Positions 51,600 to 61,443 of a DNA stretch of 64,000 bases are shown here, one piece after another. This DNA is from CAYSCX01 sp964429575. Lineage in GTDB: Bacteria; Desulfobacterota; Binatia; Binatales; Binataceae. The position numbers and the translations under genes are program-made. Numbering within the stretch: the stretch's first letter is position 1; each line of letters opens with the position of its first letter. The notes below the pieces were generated by a model. The model saw only the letters and a program-made list of their open reading frames with translations, did no database searches and was not told where the DNA came from. The stretch is taken from assembly GCA_964429575.1 (NCBI GenBank), contig CAYSCX010000004.1:1-64000 (forward strand), read 5' to 3'.

Positions 51600-53936
51600 T
51601 CACACATTCAGCTCGACGATCGTGGCGCCCGCGCCCCCTTGCTGCGGCTGCGCCTGCTTGAACCCTGTGCAGTACGGCGACGTCGCGAGGTACTCATGCA
51701 CCGCGCGCCGAAGCGCCCCCGAGCCAACCCCGTGCACCACGCGCACCTGATTCCGATTCGTCAGGAACGCCTGGTCGAGGAACTCCTCGAGCTTCCTGAG
51801 CGCGTCGGTCGGCCGCATCCCGATCAAATTCAACTCCTCGCGTTCCGCTGCCTCGACGCTAACCGTGATCGCTGGCTCCGGGCGCGGCGTCCATTGCGTG
51901 CGCGAGGCTTCCTGATCGAGCCGCTTCAGGCGCTCCGGCGCGACTTCGATCCTCAGGCTGCCTCGACCGATTACGGCGCGCCCGGATTCAAGCTCCAGCA
52001 GCTCACCACGAATGTCTCCCAGTTCCACCTGGTCACCGACTTTGAGCGTGGCTGCGGCGGCGGCGCCGATTTGCTCGCCCGGAACGACAGCTTCGAGGCG
52101 CCGCGACGCCTCCTCGACCACTGCGCTTAAGTTCGTCCGCGTCTTGCGCCCCGCCTTGATCCCCGCAAGCATTTCGGCGCCTTCACGCTTTAACTCTTCG
52201 ATAACCGCCGTCACTTCCGCACGTATTCGCCGCCGCTCAGCCTCGACCTTCGCACGCGCCTGTTCTGCCGCCGCGACGGCGGCGGCTTCGCGTTCGCTCA
52301 TCTCGAGCGTGCGCGCCTTCAACATTTCGGTTTCGAGTTCGAGCCGCTTACGCTCCTGTTCGAGTCTCGCCAGCGCATTGGAAAGCTCCGCGCTGCCCGC
52401 GCCGGTCGCCGCCTCGGCCGCCGCGATTATCTCTTCGGGCAGCCCCAGCCGCCGCGCAATGGCGAGTCCGTAGCTTTGGCCAATTGTGTGCGGTTTCAGC
52501 CGGTAGAGCGGAGCCAGCCTTGCCGCGTCAAAATCAACCGCTGCCGCCTCGAACACTCCGCGCGAGTACGCATGCAACTTGACCGCGGTGGAATGCGTCG
52601 CGATCGCGGTGACGCAATTGCGCTCAGCGAGATAGTTCATCAGTCCGATCGCGAGCGCCGCACCCTCGACCGGGTCCGTACCGGCGCCCGGCTCATCGAG
52701 AATCACCAGCGCCGGCTCCTCCAGCGAATCGACGATCTCGCGCAGGTTCGCGATGTGCGCGCTGAAGCTCGAAAGATTCGTCTCGATCGACTGCTCGTCT
52801 CCGATGTCGGCGAAGATGCTCCGAAACACCGCGAGCTTGGATCCCTCGCGCGCGGGAATGAGCATCCCCGCCTGCGCCATCAAAGCCGAAAGGCCCACCG
52901 TTTTTAGCGCGACAGTCTTTCCGCCGGTGTTCGGTCCCGATATCACGATGCCGCGTTTGTCCGCGGCGATCGCCACGTCGATCGGAACGACTTCGCGCCC
53001 GCTCGTCATCAAAAGCGGATGGCGCGCTCCGATGAGCTGAATGCCACGCTCCGCAATCTGCGGCTCGACGCATCCGAAACGCTCCGCGAAGATCGCGAGG
53101 GCGTTCAGCGCATCCAGTTTCACCAGCGCATCGAAGGTCAGCCCAAGCTCGATCACGTAGCTGCGCACCATACTCGTCAGCCGCATCAGGATGCGCCGCT
53201 CTTCGGCCTCGGCCTCGCGCCCGAGCAGCATCAGCCGGTTGTTCAGCTCAACCGCCCACATCGGTTCGACGAACAAGGTCTCGCCCGAGACCGATCGGTC
53301 CTGCACGATGCCCTCGAGGCGTTCGGCGTAGTTCAACTTGAGCGGCAGCACGAAGCGGCGGTTGCGCACCGTAACCAGGTGGTCCACGACAAACGGCTCC
53401 ATGCCCGACTGGCTGAGCGAGCGCAGCAGCCGCGCTTCCAGATCGACTCGTTCGTCGCGAAGCCGCGTGCGCAGCCGCTTCAGTTCGCGGCTCGCATCGT
53501 CGAGGAGACCGCCGTCGTCGGCGAGCGCGCCGAGCAGCGCGTCGGCAAGTTCCTTGGGCGCGAGCAGATTTGCGGTGATAGCGGCGAGGTTGGGCCGCGA
53601 TTCGACTCGCGAGCGCACAAACGCCGCGGCGCTGCGTGCCGACAGGACAAAGTCGCGTATCGCCACCAGCGACGCGCCGTCGAGCACCGCGCCCTCGCGC
53701 CGCGCGGTGAGCAGCAACTGCCGCTGGTCCGTGAATTCCTGGATCGGAAGGCTCCCCGAATGCGACCGCAGCTCGACCAGCTCCGCGGTCGTGCGCAGCC
53801 GCACGCGCACTTCGTCAAATTCAATCGACGGTCGCAGCGCCGCAAGCGCCGCGCGCCCCGGCTCCGAGGCGGCATTGTCCATCGCAAGGTGAATCACCTT
53901 GTCGAATTCGAGCGCCCTTAAATCGCGTTCACGCAT
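51600..53936 (-). CDS. mutS2: Endonuclease MutS2
   Basis: A MutS-like ATPase without the mismatch-recognition domain. The 778-residue protein has the core/clamp region (FVVDHLVTVRNRRFVLPLK, SGETLFVEP), Walker A ISGPNTGGKTVALKTVG, Walker B LVILDEPGAGTDP, a long coiled-coil stretch (about 510-600) and a C-terminal Smr nuclease domain (LNLIGMRPTDALRKLEEFLD, VRVVHGVGSGALRRAVHEYL). MutS2 suppresses recombination and in some species rescues collided ribosomes. Start ATG 53936. Upstream, the carboxylase gene is divergent. Confidence 0.95.
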   Translation of the reverse strand: MRERDLRALEFDKVIHLAMDNAASEPGRAALAALRPSIEFDEVRVRLRTTAELVELRSHSGSLPIQEFTDQRQLLLTARREGAVLDGASLVAIRDFVLSARSAAAFVRSRVESRPNLAAITANLLAPKELADALLGALADDGGLLDDASRELKRLRTRLRDERVDLEARLLRSLSQSGMEPFVVDHLVTVRNRRFVLPLKLNYAERLEGIVQDRSVSGETLFVEPMWAVELNNRLMLLGREAEAEERRILMRLTSMVRSYVIELGLTFDALVKLDALNALAIFAERFGCVEPQIAERGIQLIGARHPLLMTSGREVVPIDVAIAADKRGIVISGPNTGGKTVALKTVGLSALMAQAGMLIPAREGSKLAVFRSIFADIGDEQSIETNLSSFSAHIANLREIVDSLEEPALVILDEPGAGTDPVEGAALAIGLMNYLAERNCVTAIATHSTAVKLHAYSRGVFEAAAVDFDAARLAPLYRLKPHTIGQSYGLAIARRLGLPEEIIAAAEAATGAGSAELSNALARLEQERKRLELETEMLKARTLEMSEREAAAVAAAEQARAKVEAERRRIRAEVTAVIEELKREGAEMLAGIKAGRKTRTNLSAVVEEASRRLEAVVPGEQIGAAAAATLKVGDQVELGDIRGELLELESGRAVIGRGSLRIEVAPERLKRLDQEASRTQWTPRPEPAITVSVEAAEREELNLIGMRPTDALRKLEEFLDQAFLTNRNQVRVVHGVGSGALRRAVHEYLATSPYCTGFKQAQPQQGGAGATIVELNV

Positions 53937-54020
53937 TGCCCGGCTTGCCGAGGCGAATTCGCCGCGGCATCCCGCTAATATCTAGCCCAATCGCAAACCC
54001 TAGACAGCATGAGGACCGGG

Positions 54021-55628
<1,608 letters not shown>

Positions 55629-55646
55629 CGTGCGACACGCGCGCGG

Positions 55647-56765
55647 TCAGCCGAGGAAGTACACCACTAAGAATATATTGCTCAGCACGAATGCGGCGGG
55701 CACGCCCCAGCGCGAGATGCTTCGGATCCGTTTGCCCAGGTCTGCTTTCTGCCGTTCCTTGTGTGTCACGTGCACCGCCATCAATTCGAGGATCGCAATG
55801 AACACAAACACGTAGCATTGCAGGAAGAACGCATCGGTGTAGGTCAGGTATGGAACGCGCGGCAGCGTGTATGAGACCGCAAGCCCGAACGCAATTACCG
55901 TCAGCACCGTCGTGACGCCGATTTGGACCTGGTTGGCCAGGTCCGGCAGCTCCACCCAGAACACCGCCCACGACACCAGCACCATCAGAACCAGCGGCAC
56001 GAACACCTTCCAGATGTAGAACGCGTACTTGCGCGACACGGTGAGCGAGAAAAGCGCCTCGGGCACGTAGGTTTGGTTCGCGATGTGTGCTTGACGCACC
56101 GTTCCCGCGAACGTTCCGATCCGCCACTCCTCGACCGACTCATACTGCCGCGACTCGTCGCTGATTCCGGAGTCCTGGCCATCAATCGTGAGCGCAACCA
56201 CTTCCGCTTCGTCCAGCAATGGTTGGATCCGGATGCCGAGTGTCTGCGTATCGAACGGAAGCCGGCTCAGATGGAAGCGCGATGAGAGCTTCGCATGGAA
56301 CCGCTCGATGTAGGTCATTTCGGCCTTGCGATTTACCGTGATGTTCACTTGCGCGCGCATGCGCGGCTCGACCGAATTGATCATCGTAAGCTCAGGGGTC
56401 CACACCTCGTCCGTCCTCAGATGGACGATGCCATCAGGTTCGGCGTCGGCGCGCGCCTGCAGCCGCGGATCTTTCCACCGGGCGATCAGGTAGCCGCTCA
56501 CTTCAAACTGTTCCATGACCTGATCGATCGAAGCGAGGTTGGCGACTTCAACCGCGATTGTGACGGCGACCGGTTGCCCGTCGCGAACCGGCGGATCGAG
56601 CAATTGCACGGACGAAACCTTGGGCGCGACGTCGTCGGCGAATGCTGACGCGGCGAGCATGAATACGGCAAGCGCCGCGAGAATCGCGGCCGCGGCCGAT
56701 GATGCGACCGGGAACTTTGTGTTCTTCAAGCGAAGCGCCGATTGAGGAATTACAGCTCTAACCAT
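55647..56765 (-). CDS. Pentameric ligand-gated ion channel (GLIC/ELIC-like)
   Basis: A 372-residue Cys-loop-family channel. A signal peptide is followed by a beta-sandwich extracellular domain (DEVWTPELTMINSVEPRM; the Cys-loop equivalent FHLSRLPFDTQTLGIRI lacks the cysteines, as in bacteria) and four transmembrane helices: YAFYIWKVFVPLVLMVLVSW (M1), the pore helix with VTTVLTVIAFGLAVSYTLPR (M2), PYLTYTDAFFLQCYVFVFIA (M3) and the C-terminal VPAAFVLSNIFLVVYFLG (M4). The acidic residue at the inner mouth of GLIC M2 is not obviously kept, so ion selectivity cannot be inferred. Agonist unknown. Convergent with the carboxylase gene. Confidence 0.9.
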   Translation of the reverse strand: MVRAVIPQSALRLKNTKFPVASSAAAAILAALAVFMLAASAFADDVAPKVSSVQLLDPPVRDGQPVAVTIAVEVANLASIDQVMEQFEVSGYLIARWKDPRLQARADAEPDGIVHLRTDEVWTPELTMINSVEPRMRAQVNITVNRKAEMTYIERFHAKLSSRFHLSRLPFDTQTLGIRIQPLLDEAEVVALTIDGQDSGISDESRQYESVEEWRIGTFAGTVRQAHIANQTYVPEALFSLTVSRKYAFYIWKVFVPLVLMVLVSWAVFWVELPDLANQVQIGVTTVLTVIAFGLAVSYTLPRVPYLTYTDAFFLQCYVFVFIAILELMAVHVTHKERQKADLGKRIRSISRWGVPAAFVLSNIFLVVYFLG

Positions 56766-56790
56766 AGCGCCGCAACAGGTGCGCGGCCTC

Positions 56791-58200
56791 TCAGTCCTGG
56801 GGTTTCAGCATCTTTTCCGGCCGGACCAGCTTGTCGAATTCCTCGGCCTTGAGCAGTCCGAGCGCAACGCAAGCCTGGCGCAACGTGATTCCTTCCGCGT
56901 GCGCCTTCTTGGCGACCTTCGCCGCGTTGTCGTAGCCGATGTGCGGGCTCAGCGCGGTGACCAGCATCAGCGAGTTTTCCACGTAATGCCGGATCCGCTC
57001 GCGATTGGGCGCGATTCCCTCGACGCAGTGCTTGCGGAACGATTCGCATGCGTCGCGGAGCAGCGTGGTCGAGTGCAGGAAGTTGTAGATCATCACCGGC
57101 TTGAACACGTTCAGCTCGAAATTGCCCTGCGACCCCGCGATCGCAATCGCAGTGTCATTGCCGATCACCTGAACGCACACCATCGTCAGCGCTTCGGACT
57201 GCGTGGGATTCACCTTGCCGGGCATGATCGACGATCCCGGCTCGTTCTCCGGCAGCATCAGCTCGCCGATGCCGCTGCGCGGCCCCGAGCCCATCCAGCG
57301 GATGTCATTGGCAATCTTCATCAATGACACCGCGAGCGTCTTCAATGCGCCGCTCGCCCACACCAGGCCGTCGTGTGATGCGAGCGCGGCGAATTTGTTT
57401 GGGGCCGATCGAAATGGCAAGCCGGTCCCCTGTGCGATCTTCGCCGCGACTCTGTCCCCGAACTCGCGGTGCGCGTTCAATCCGGTGCCGACCGCGGTGC
57501 CGCCGATCGCTAGTTCGTACAGACCCGGCAGGACCGCCTCGATGCGCCTCAAATTATCGTCGAGCTGAGCGACATAGCCGGAGAACTCCTGCCCCAACGT
57601 GAGCGGAACCGCATCCATCAGATGTGTGCGGCCCATCTTGATGATGTCGGCGAACTCGCGTGCTTTCGCATCCAGCGCATCGCGCAGCCGCTTCACCGCC
57701 GGCACGAGACCGCCAACCATCTCTTCGGCCGCCGCGACGTTCATCGCGGTTGGAAAAGTGTCGTTGGACGACTGCGACATGTTCACGTCGTCGTTGGGAT
57801 GAATCGGCTTCTTGCTCCCCTTCATTCCACCCGCCAGTTCGATCGCGCGGTTGGAGATGACCTCGTTCACGTTCATGTTGGTTTGGGTGCCGCTGCCGGT
57901 CTGCCAGATGCGTAACGGAAAGTGGTCGTCGAGTTGCCCTGCGGTAACCTCGTCCGCCGCCTGGACGATCAAACGCGCCTTCTCGTCACTGAGCTGACCC
58001 AGCTCACAGTTCACTTGCGCGGTCGCCTTCTTAAGAAGACCGAAGGCACGCAGCACCGGCCGCGGCATCCGATCGTGCCCGATTGCGAAATGAATCAGCG
58101 AGCGCTGAGTCTGCGCGCCCCAGTGGCGATCCGAGGCGACCTCTATCGTCCCCATGCTGTCGGTCTCGGCTCGCGTCTTTCGCTCGCTCTTGGATGCCAT
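56791..58200 (-). CDS. fumC: Fumarate hydratase, class II
   Basis: It interconverts fumarate and malate in the citric acid cycle without an iron-sulfur cluster. The 469-residue protein has QTGSGTQTNMNVNEVISNRA, HPNDDVNMSQSSNDTFPTAM (substrate His and Ser region), GGTAVGTGLN and the superfamily signature GSSIMPGKVNPTQ with the catalytic Ser loop. The N-terminal 13 residues are extra (KSERKTRAETD). ATG 58200. Stands alone on the minus strand; the next gene upstream, a ferredoxin, is divergent. Confidence 0.96.
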   Translation of the reverse strand: MASKSERKTRAETDSMGTIEVASDRHWGAQTQRSLIHFAIGHDRMPRPVLRAFGLLKKATAQVNCELGQLSDEKARLIVQAADEVTAGQLDDHFPLRIWQTGSGTQTNMNVNEVISNRAIELAGGMKGSKKPIHPNDDVNMSQSSNDTFPTAMNVAAAEEMVGGLVPAVKRLRDALDAKAREFADIIKMGRTHLMDAVPLTLGQEFSGYVAQLDDNLRRIEAVLPGLYELAIGGTAVGTGLNAHREFGDRVAAKIAQGTGLPFRSAPNKFAALASHDGLVWASGALKTLAVSLMKIANDIRWMGSGPRSGIGELMLPENEPGSSIMPGKVNPTQSEALTMVCVQVIGNDTAIAIAGSQGNFELNVFKPVMIYNFLHSTTLLRDACESFRKHCVEGIAPNRERIRHYVENSLMLVTALSPHIGYDNAAKVAKKAHAEGITLRQACVALGLLKAEEFDKLVRPEKMLKPQD

Positions 58201-58430
58201 GCCTCAATTCCTCTCCGGCGCCGCATGTTCCGGTTCGCCATCAACGCGCGGCAGGCTGATTCGCCGCGCCGCGATTTGCAACGCGGCGCACGCCTATTTA
58301 CAAGTATGCGTCCGCGCGCGGTGCGAAAATACCGCCCTCGCTGGCCGGCGTCGCGCACGGGCTTTTCAGATATGTTTGGGCCGTATATTTATAGAGTTGT
58401 AGCCTGGACCACAGGAGAGACTGGCACCCC

Positions 58431-58790
58431 ATGCCTTGGACGATAACTCGGCTGTGCATCGACTGCCTCGATACCGGGTGTGTCAGCGTCTGCCCCGTGG
58501 ACTGCATCTACGAGTACGTCGGCACCGACCGCCAGAACTTCCCCAACATGCTCTACATCAACCCCGATGAGTGTATCGATTGCGGCGCATGCGAGCCGGA
58601 ATGTCCCTGGCAGGCGATTTTCGAGGAGCCTGCGGTGCCCGACGTCCTCAAAGACGACATCGCGCTTAACCACAAGACCTTGGAGCTCGCCGATCAGTTC
58701 AAGGTCAAGTCGTTCGCCCAAACGGAACATCCCGCGCCCGAGCAGGTGGCTGCCAACAAGGCGAAATGGGGTGTGGATCCGGACTCCTGA
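58431..58790 (+). CDS. FdxA-type ferredoxin (7Fe or 8Fe)
   Basis: A 119-residue cytoplasmic electron carrier. The first cluster motif is CIDCLDTGCVSVCPVDC (Cys at 9, 12, 17, 21, 25), followed by the second, CIDCGACEPECPW. The arrangement resembles the seven-iron ferredoxins ([3Fe-4S][4Fe-4S]) in which the second Cys of the first motif is not a ligand. The C-terminal half (from about 60) is helical and charged. A weak GGAGAG lies 12 bases before ATG 58431. Partner enzymes are not in the window. Confidence 0.88.
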   Translation: MPWTITRLCIDCLDTGCVSVCPVDCIYEYVGTDRQNFPNMLYINPDECIDCGACEPECPWQAIFEEPAVPDVLKDDIALNHKTLELADQFKVKSFAQTEHPAPEQVAANKAKWGVDPDS

Positions 58791-59079
58791 TTCGCGCAAT
58801 CGAGCAACGATCCTGAGTGTGTGCTCGCGGCCTTGACGGAGCCGCCGCCCGCGGCGTTGTGCGCCGAATTCACGTTGGCCCAAGGCGCATTAGAATTCCC
58901 AATAGGCATCAGGAAAATTCGGCCCATGGCCCGGCCCGGACACAAACATCGCACCAGCGCATTCGACCCCGCCCGCCGGGGCCTTTGAAAGAAACTGGAT
59001 TGACTCCAAGGGCAAGCTCACCTAACTTCGGTAAGGACATATAGCGGCATCGGGCCGCGCATCTATCGGAGGCCGAGAA
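58791..59079. other. Promoter-containing interval before the DUF1329 gene
   Basis: No gene is seen in this 289-base interval. It carries the sigma-70-like promoter at 59000-59028 and the GGAGG ribosome site about 7 bases before the DUF1329 start. Confidence 0.55.
59000..59028 (+). promoter_or_regulatory. Probable promoter of the DUF1329 gene
   Basis: TTGACT (59000-59005), 17-base spacer, TAACTT (59023-59028). The predicted leader is about 45 bases and contains GGAGG near the start codon. Confidence 0.5.
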
Positions 59080-60405
59080 ATGTTCAAGAGTCGCTTGCCG
59101 TCTATCTGTAAAATAACCGTCGCGGGCTTGGCGCTGCTGCTTGCGTGTTCTTTCAGCACCGCGGGCTTCGCACAGGTGAAGCCGGGTGACGTGATCACCC
59201 CTGAGAACGCATCGAAGGTAAAAGATATCGTATCTCCCGGCGTGTACTACAAGGTCGAGCGCGGGATGATCATGAAAGTGGTCCCATCCCAGCGGGTCGA
59301 CTGGCCGCCTCCCTACAAAGAGGCGACTGAGAAGTACTCCGGCCAGGTACGGTTGTCGGAAGACAACCGCACTGTGGTCGGCTATGTGGCGGGGCAGCCG
59401 TTCCCGCTGATCGATCCGAACGACTCGCACGTCGCGACCAAGATCATCTGGAACAACGTGTTCCGGCCGATCACGTCCGACGACTACGATCTCCGCTTCT
59501 ACGACTGCGACAGTGCCTACCAGAGGTTCGGACCGCAGGAGCAGCAGGTGGCATATTTCCAGATCGGCCACTACGCGGGTTACTCGCTGGTGGGCCGCAC
59601 CGAAGTTGAGCCGATGCCGACCGACCCGGACTTCAAGAACTCCGGGAGGCTGTGGCTGTTCGGAATCTACCCGATTCTTGCGCCGGCCGAGATTCGTGGC
59701 ACCGGCTTCATCCGCTGGCGCTATGCCAACCCGTACAAGTCCGACGACACCTGGTCGGTCAACCGGGGTTCGCGCCGGGTGCGGCGTCTGACCGAATCGA
59801 TCCTGAGCTCGGCGACCACCTCGGGCACCTCGGCCCACTCGTGGGATCCGGATCATTATTCGGGCTTCAACGCCAAGGTCGAGCAGTACGACTACAAATT
59901 CTTGGGCGAGAAGAACATGCTTGGGGTGGTTCATGCCGAGCACTCGCCCGAGCTGCGCTGCGCGACCGATGGCGGCGGCAGTGCGTGTCCCGAGGCGTGG
60001 GAGATGCGTCACATGTACGTGGTCTCGGCGAAGCCGCGGCGCGGTATCGGTTCGCAGACCAATTCTGAGGCGATCCACAGCGACTCGTTCATCTACATCG
60101 ACTCGGAAGTGTGGTTTCCGCCGTACATCGACACTTACGATCGCGCCGGCAACCTGTTCCAGAACCACATCTACTGGGCCGCAACCCGCGATCGTCCAGT
60201 GCCCGATGCGAAGGTGGCCATCTATCCGTTCAAGCGGACCTTCATCGTGGGCGCGGTATCCACTGATGTGCAGTCGGGCCTGGCGACCATGTGTTACCTG
60301 CCCGGCGTCGAGACGCCTGAGCGCGAGTGCTGGTACATCAACATGGGCGCGGTGGACAAGACCTTCTTCAACACCGAGTCGATGGTGAAGGCGGCGAATT
60401 TCTAA
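59080..60405 (+). CDS. DUF1329 periplasmic protein (LolA-like fold)
   Basis: A 441-residue secreted protein. The signal peptide (VAGLALLLACSFSTAGFAQ) is followed by PGDVITPENASKVKDIVSPG, YVAGQPFPLIDPNDSHVATKI, a central NPYKSDDTWSVNRGSRRVRR and QNHIYWAATRDRPVPDAKVA. These are typical blocks of DUF1329, an outer-membrane-lipoprotein-sorting-like family often found with RND transporters in organisms that degrade hydrophobic compounds. Here it is monocistronic, with its own promoter and terminator. Ligand unknown. Confidence 0.9.
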   Translation: MFKSRLPSICKITVAGLALLLACSFSTAGFAQVKPGDVITPENASKVKDIVSPGVYYKVERGMIMKVVPSQRVDWPPPYKEATEKYSGQVRLSEDNRTVVGYVAGQPFPLIDPNDSHVATKIIWNNVFRPITSDDYDLRFYDCDSAYQRFGPQEQQVAYFQIGHYAGYSLVGRTEVEPMPTDPDFKNSGRLWLFGIYPILAPAEIRGTGFIRWRYANPYKSDDTWSVNRGSRRVRRLTESILSSATTSGTSAHSWDPDHYSGFNAKVEQYDYKFLGEKNMLGVVHAEHSPELRCATDGGGSACPEAWEMRHMYVVSAKPRRGIGSQTNSEAIHSDSFIYIDSEVWFPPYIDTYDRAGNLFQNHIYWAATRDRPVPDAKVAIYPFKRTFIVGAVSTDVQSGLATMCYLPGVETPERECWYINMGAVDKTFFNTESMVKAANF

Positions 60406-60438
60406 CCACGACGGCCGTCCGGCCTAATTGGATGAAAG

Positions 60439-60475
60439 AACTGGCGCGGCCCGCAAGGCCGCGCCAGTTTCATTT
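60439..60475 (+). terminator. Terminator of the DUF1329 gene
   Basis: AACTGGCGCGGCC-CGCAA-GGCCGCGCCAGTT, a perfect 13-bp stem, followed by TCATTTCG, 34 bases after the stop codon. Confidence 0.85.
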
Positions 60476-60513
60476 CGACGCTGAGTGGTGATGCGCGCCT
60501 GGTGCGCGCGGGG

Positions 60514-61443
60514 CTAGATGATTCGCTTCTGCCCGTGCTTGAAGCCACCCTGCTCGGCGTCCGCACCGCCGCGCTCTTGATCCTGATTGCGGCCGCCCCG
60601 TCCGCGGCTCCCACGCTCTTCACGGCCGCCGCGTCCGGCGGCCGGTACTATCTCGAGCGCACGCAGAAATCCGTCGCCGCTCGAGCGGGTCGTCAGCATC
60701 GGATCGTCCTTGAGCGCGAGATGGATGATCCTGCGATCGCGCGGCGGCATCGGGTCGAGCCGTATCATCTGATGTTCGCGCTTGGCGCGCTCGCCCATTG
60801 AAAGCGCCATGCGCTCGAGTTGCTGGCGGCGGCGCGCGCGGTACGCCTCGGTCTCCAGCACCACCGGCGCAGGTTCCTTGATGCGCCGTGCGACGATGCG
60901 ATTGACCACGTATTCAAGCGCGTCGAGCGTCTGCCCGTGCCGTCCGATCAGGATTCCCGAGCCGTCGCCCTTGATTTCCAGCTCGATCGCCTCGGGCCCG
61001 GATTCGCCGGGCGCGACCTCGGCCTTCTCGCCCATCAGCGCGAGGATCTGCTCTAGAAGCGACTGTGCCTCGCGGGTCGTCTCCGGAAGGTTCGCCGCGC
61101 GCCGCTGAGCGCCTTCGCTGTCTTCGCGTCCTCGAGATTCCTGTGGACGCGGCTCGGTGCAGCGCGCGTCAACGCGCCGCTCACGGCCACGCGGTTGTGA
61201 GTCGCGAGGCGCCCTCGGCGGCGCCGGTGGGGGCGACGCTACTGCGCTGCGCGCAGCGGGGGCCGGCTGATAGGTCACCCGCACTCGCGCCTCGCGGCTG
61301 CCAAGTCCCAAAACGCCCGAACGCGGGGTCGTGAGAACTTCGACTACTACGTCTTCTTCGCCGACTCCAAGCTGATCGAGGGCGTCTTTTACCGCGGCCT
61401 CGACGGTCGGCGCGCTTACTTCGATTGAATTGTCAGTGCTCAT
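60514..61443 (-). CDS. jag: Jag/KhpB RNA-binding protein (Jag-N, KH, R3H)
   Basis: A 309-residue cytoplasmic RNA-binding protein. The Jag_N domain (1-58: TVEAAVKDALDQLGVGEEDV, GVLGLGSREARVRV) is followed by an Arg/Pro-rich linker, a KH domain with ILIGRHGQTLDALEYVVNRI (about 170-189) and an R3H domain (RRRQQLERMALSMGERAK, PPRDRRIIHLAL). A Gly/Arg-rich tail with RGG-like repeats adds a further RNA-binding feature. Its ATG overlaps the end of yidC by 4 bases, the usual yidC-jag coupling. Confidence 0.94.
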   Translation of the reverse strand: MSTDNSIEVSAPTVEAAVKDALDQLGVGEEDVVVEVLTTPRSGVLGLGSREARVRVTYQPAPAARSAVASPPPAPPRAPRDSQPRGRERRVDARCTEPRPQESRGREDSEGAQRRAANLPETTREAQSLLEQILALMGEKAEVAPGESGPEAIELEIKGDGSGILIGRHGQTLDALEYVVNRIVARRIKEPAPVVLETEAYRARRRQQLERMALSMGERAKREHQMIRLDPMPPRDRRIIHLALKDDPMLTTRSSGDGFLRALEIVPAAGRGGREERGSRGRGGRNQDQERGGADAEQGGFKHGQKRII

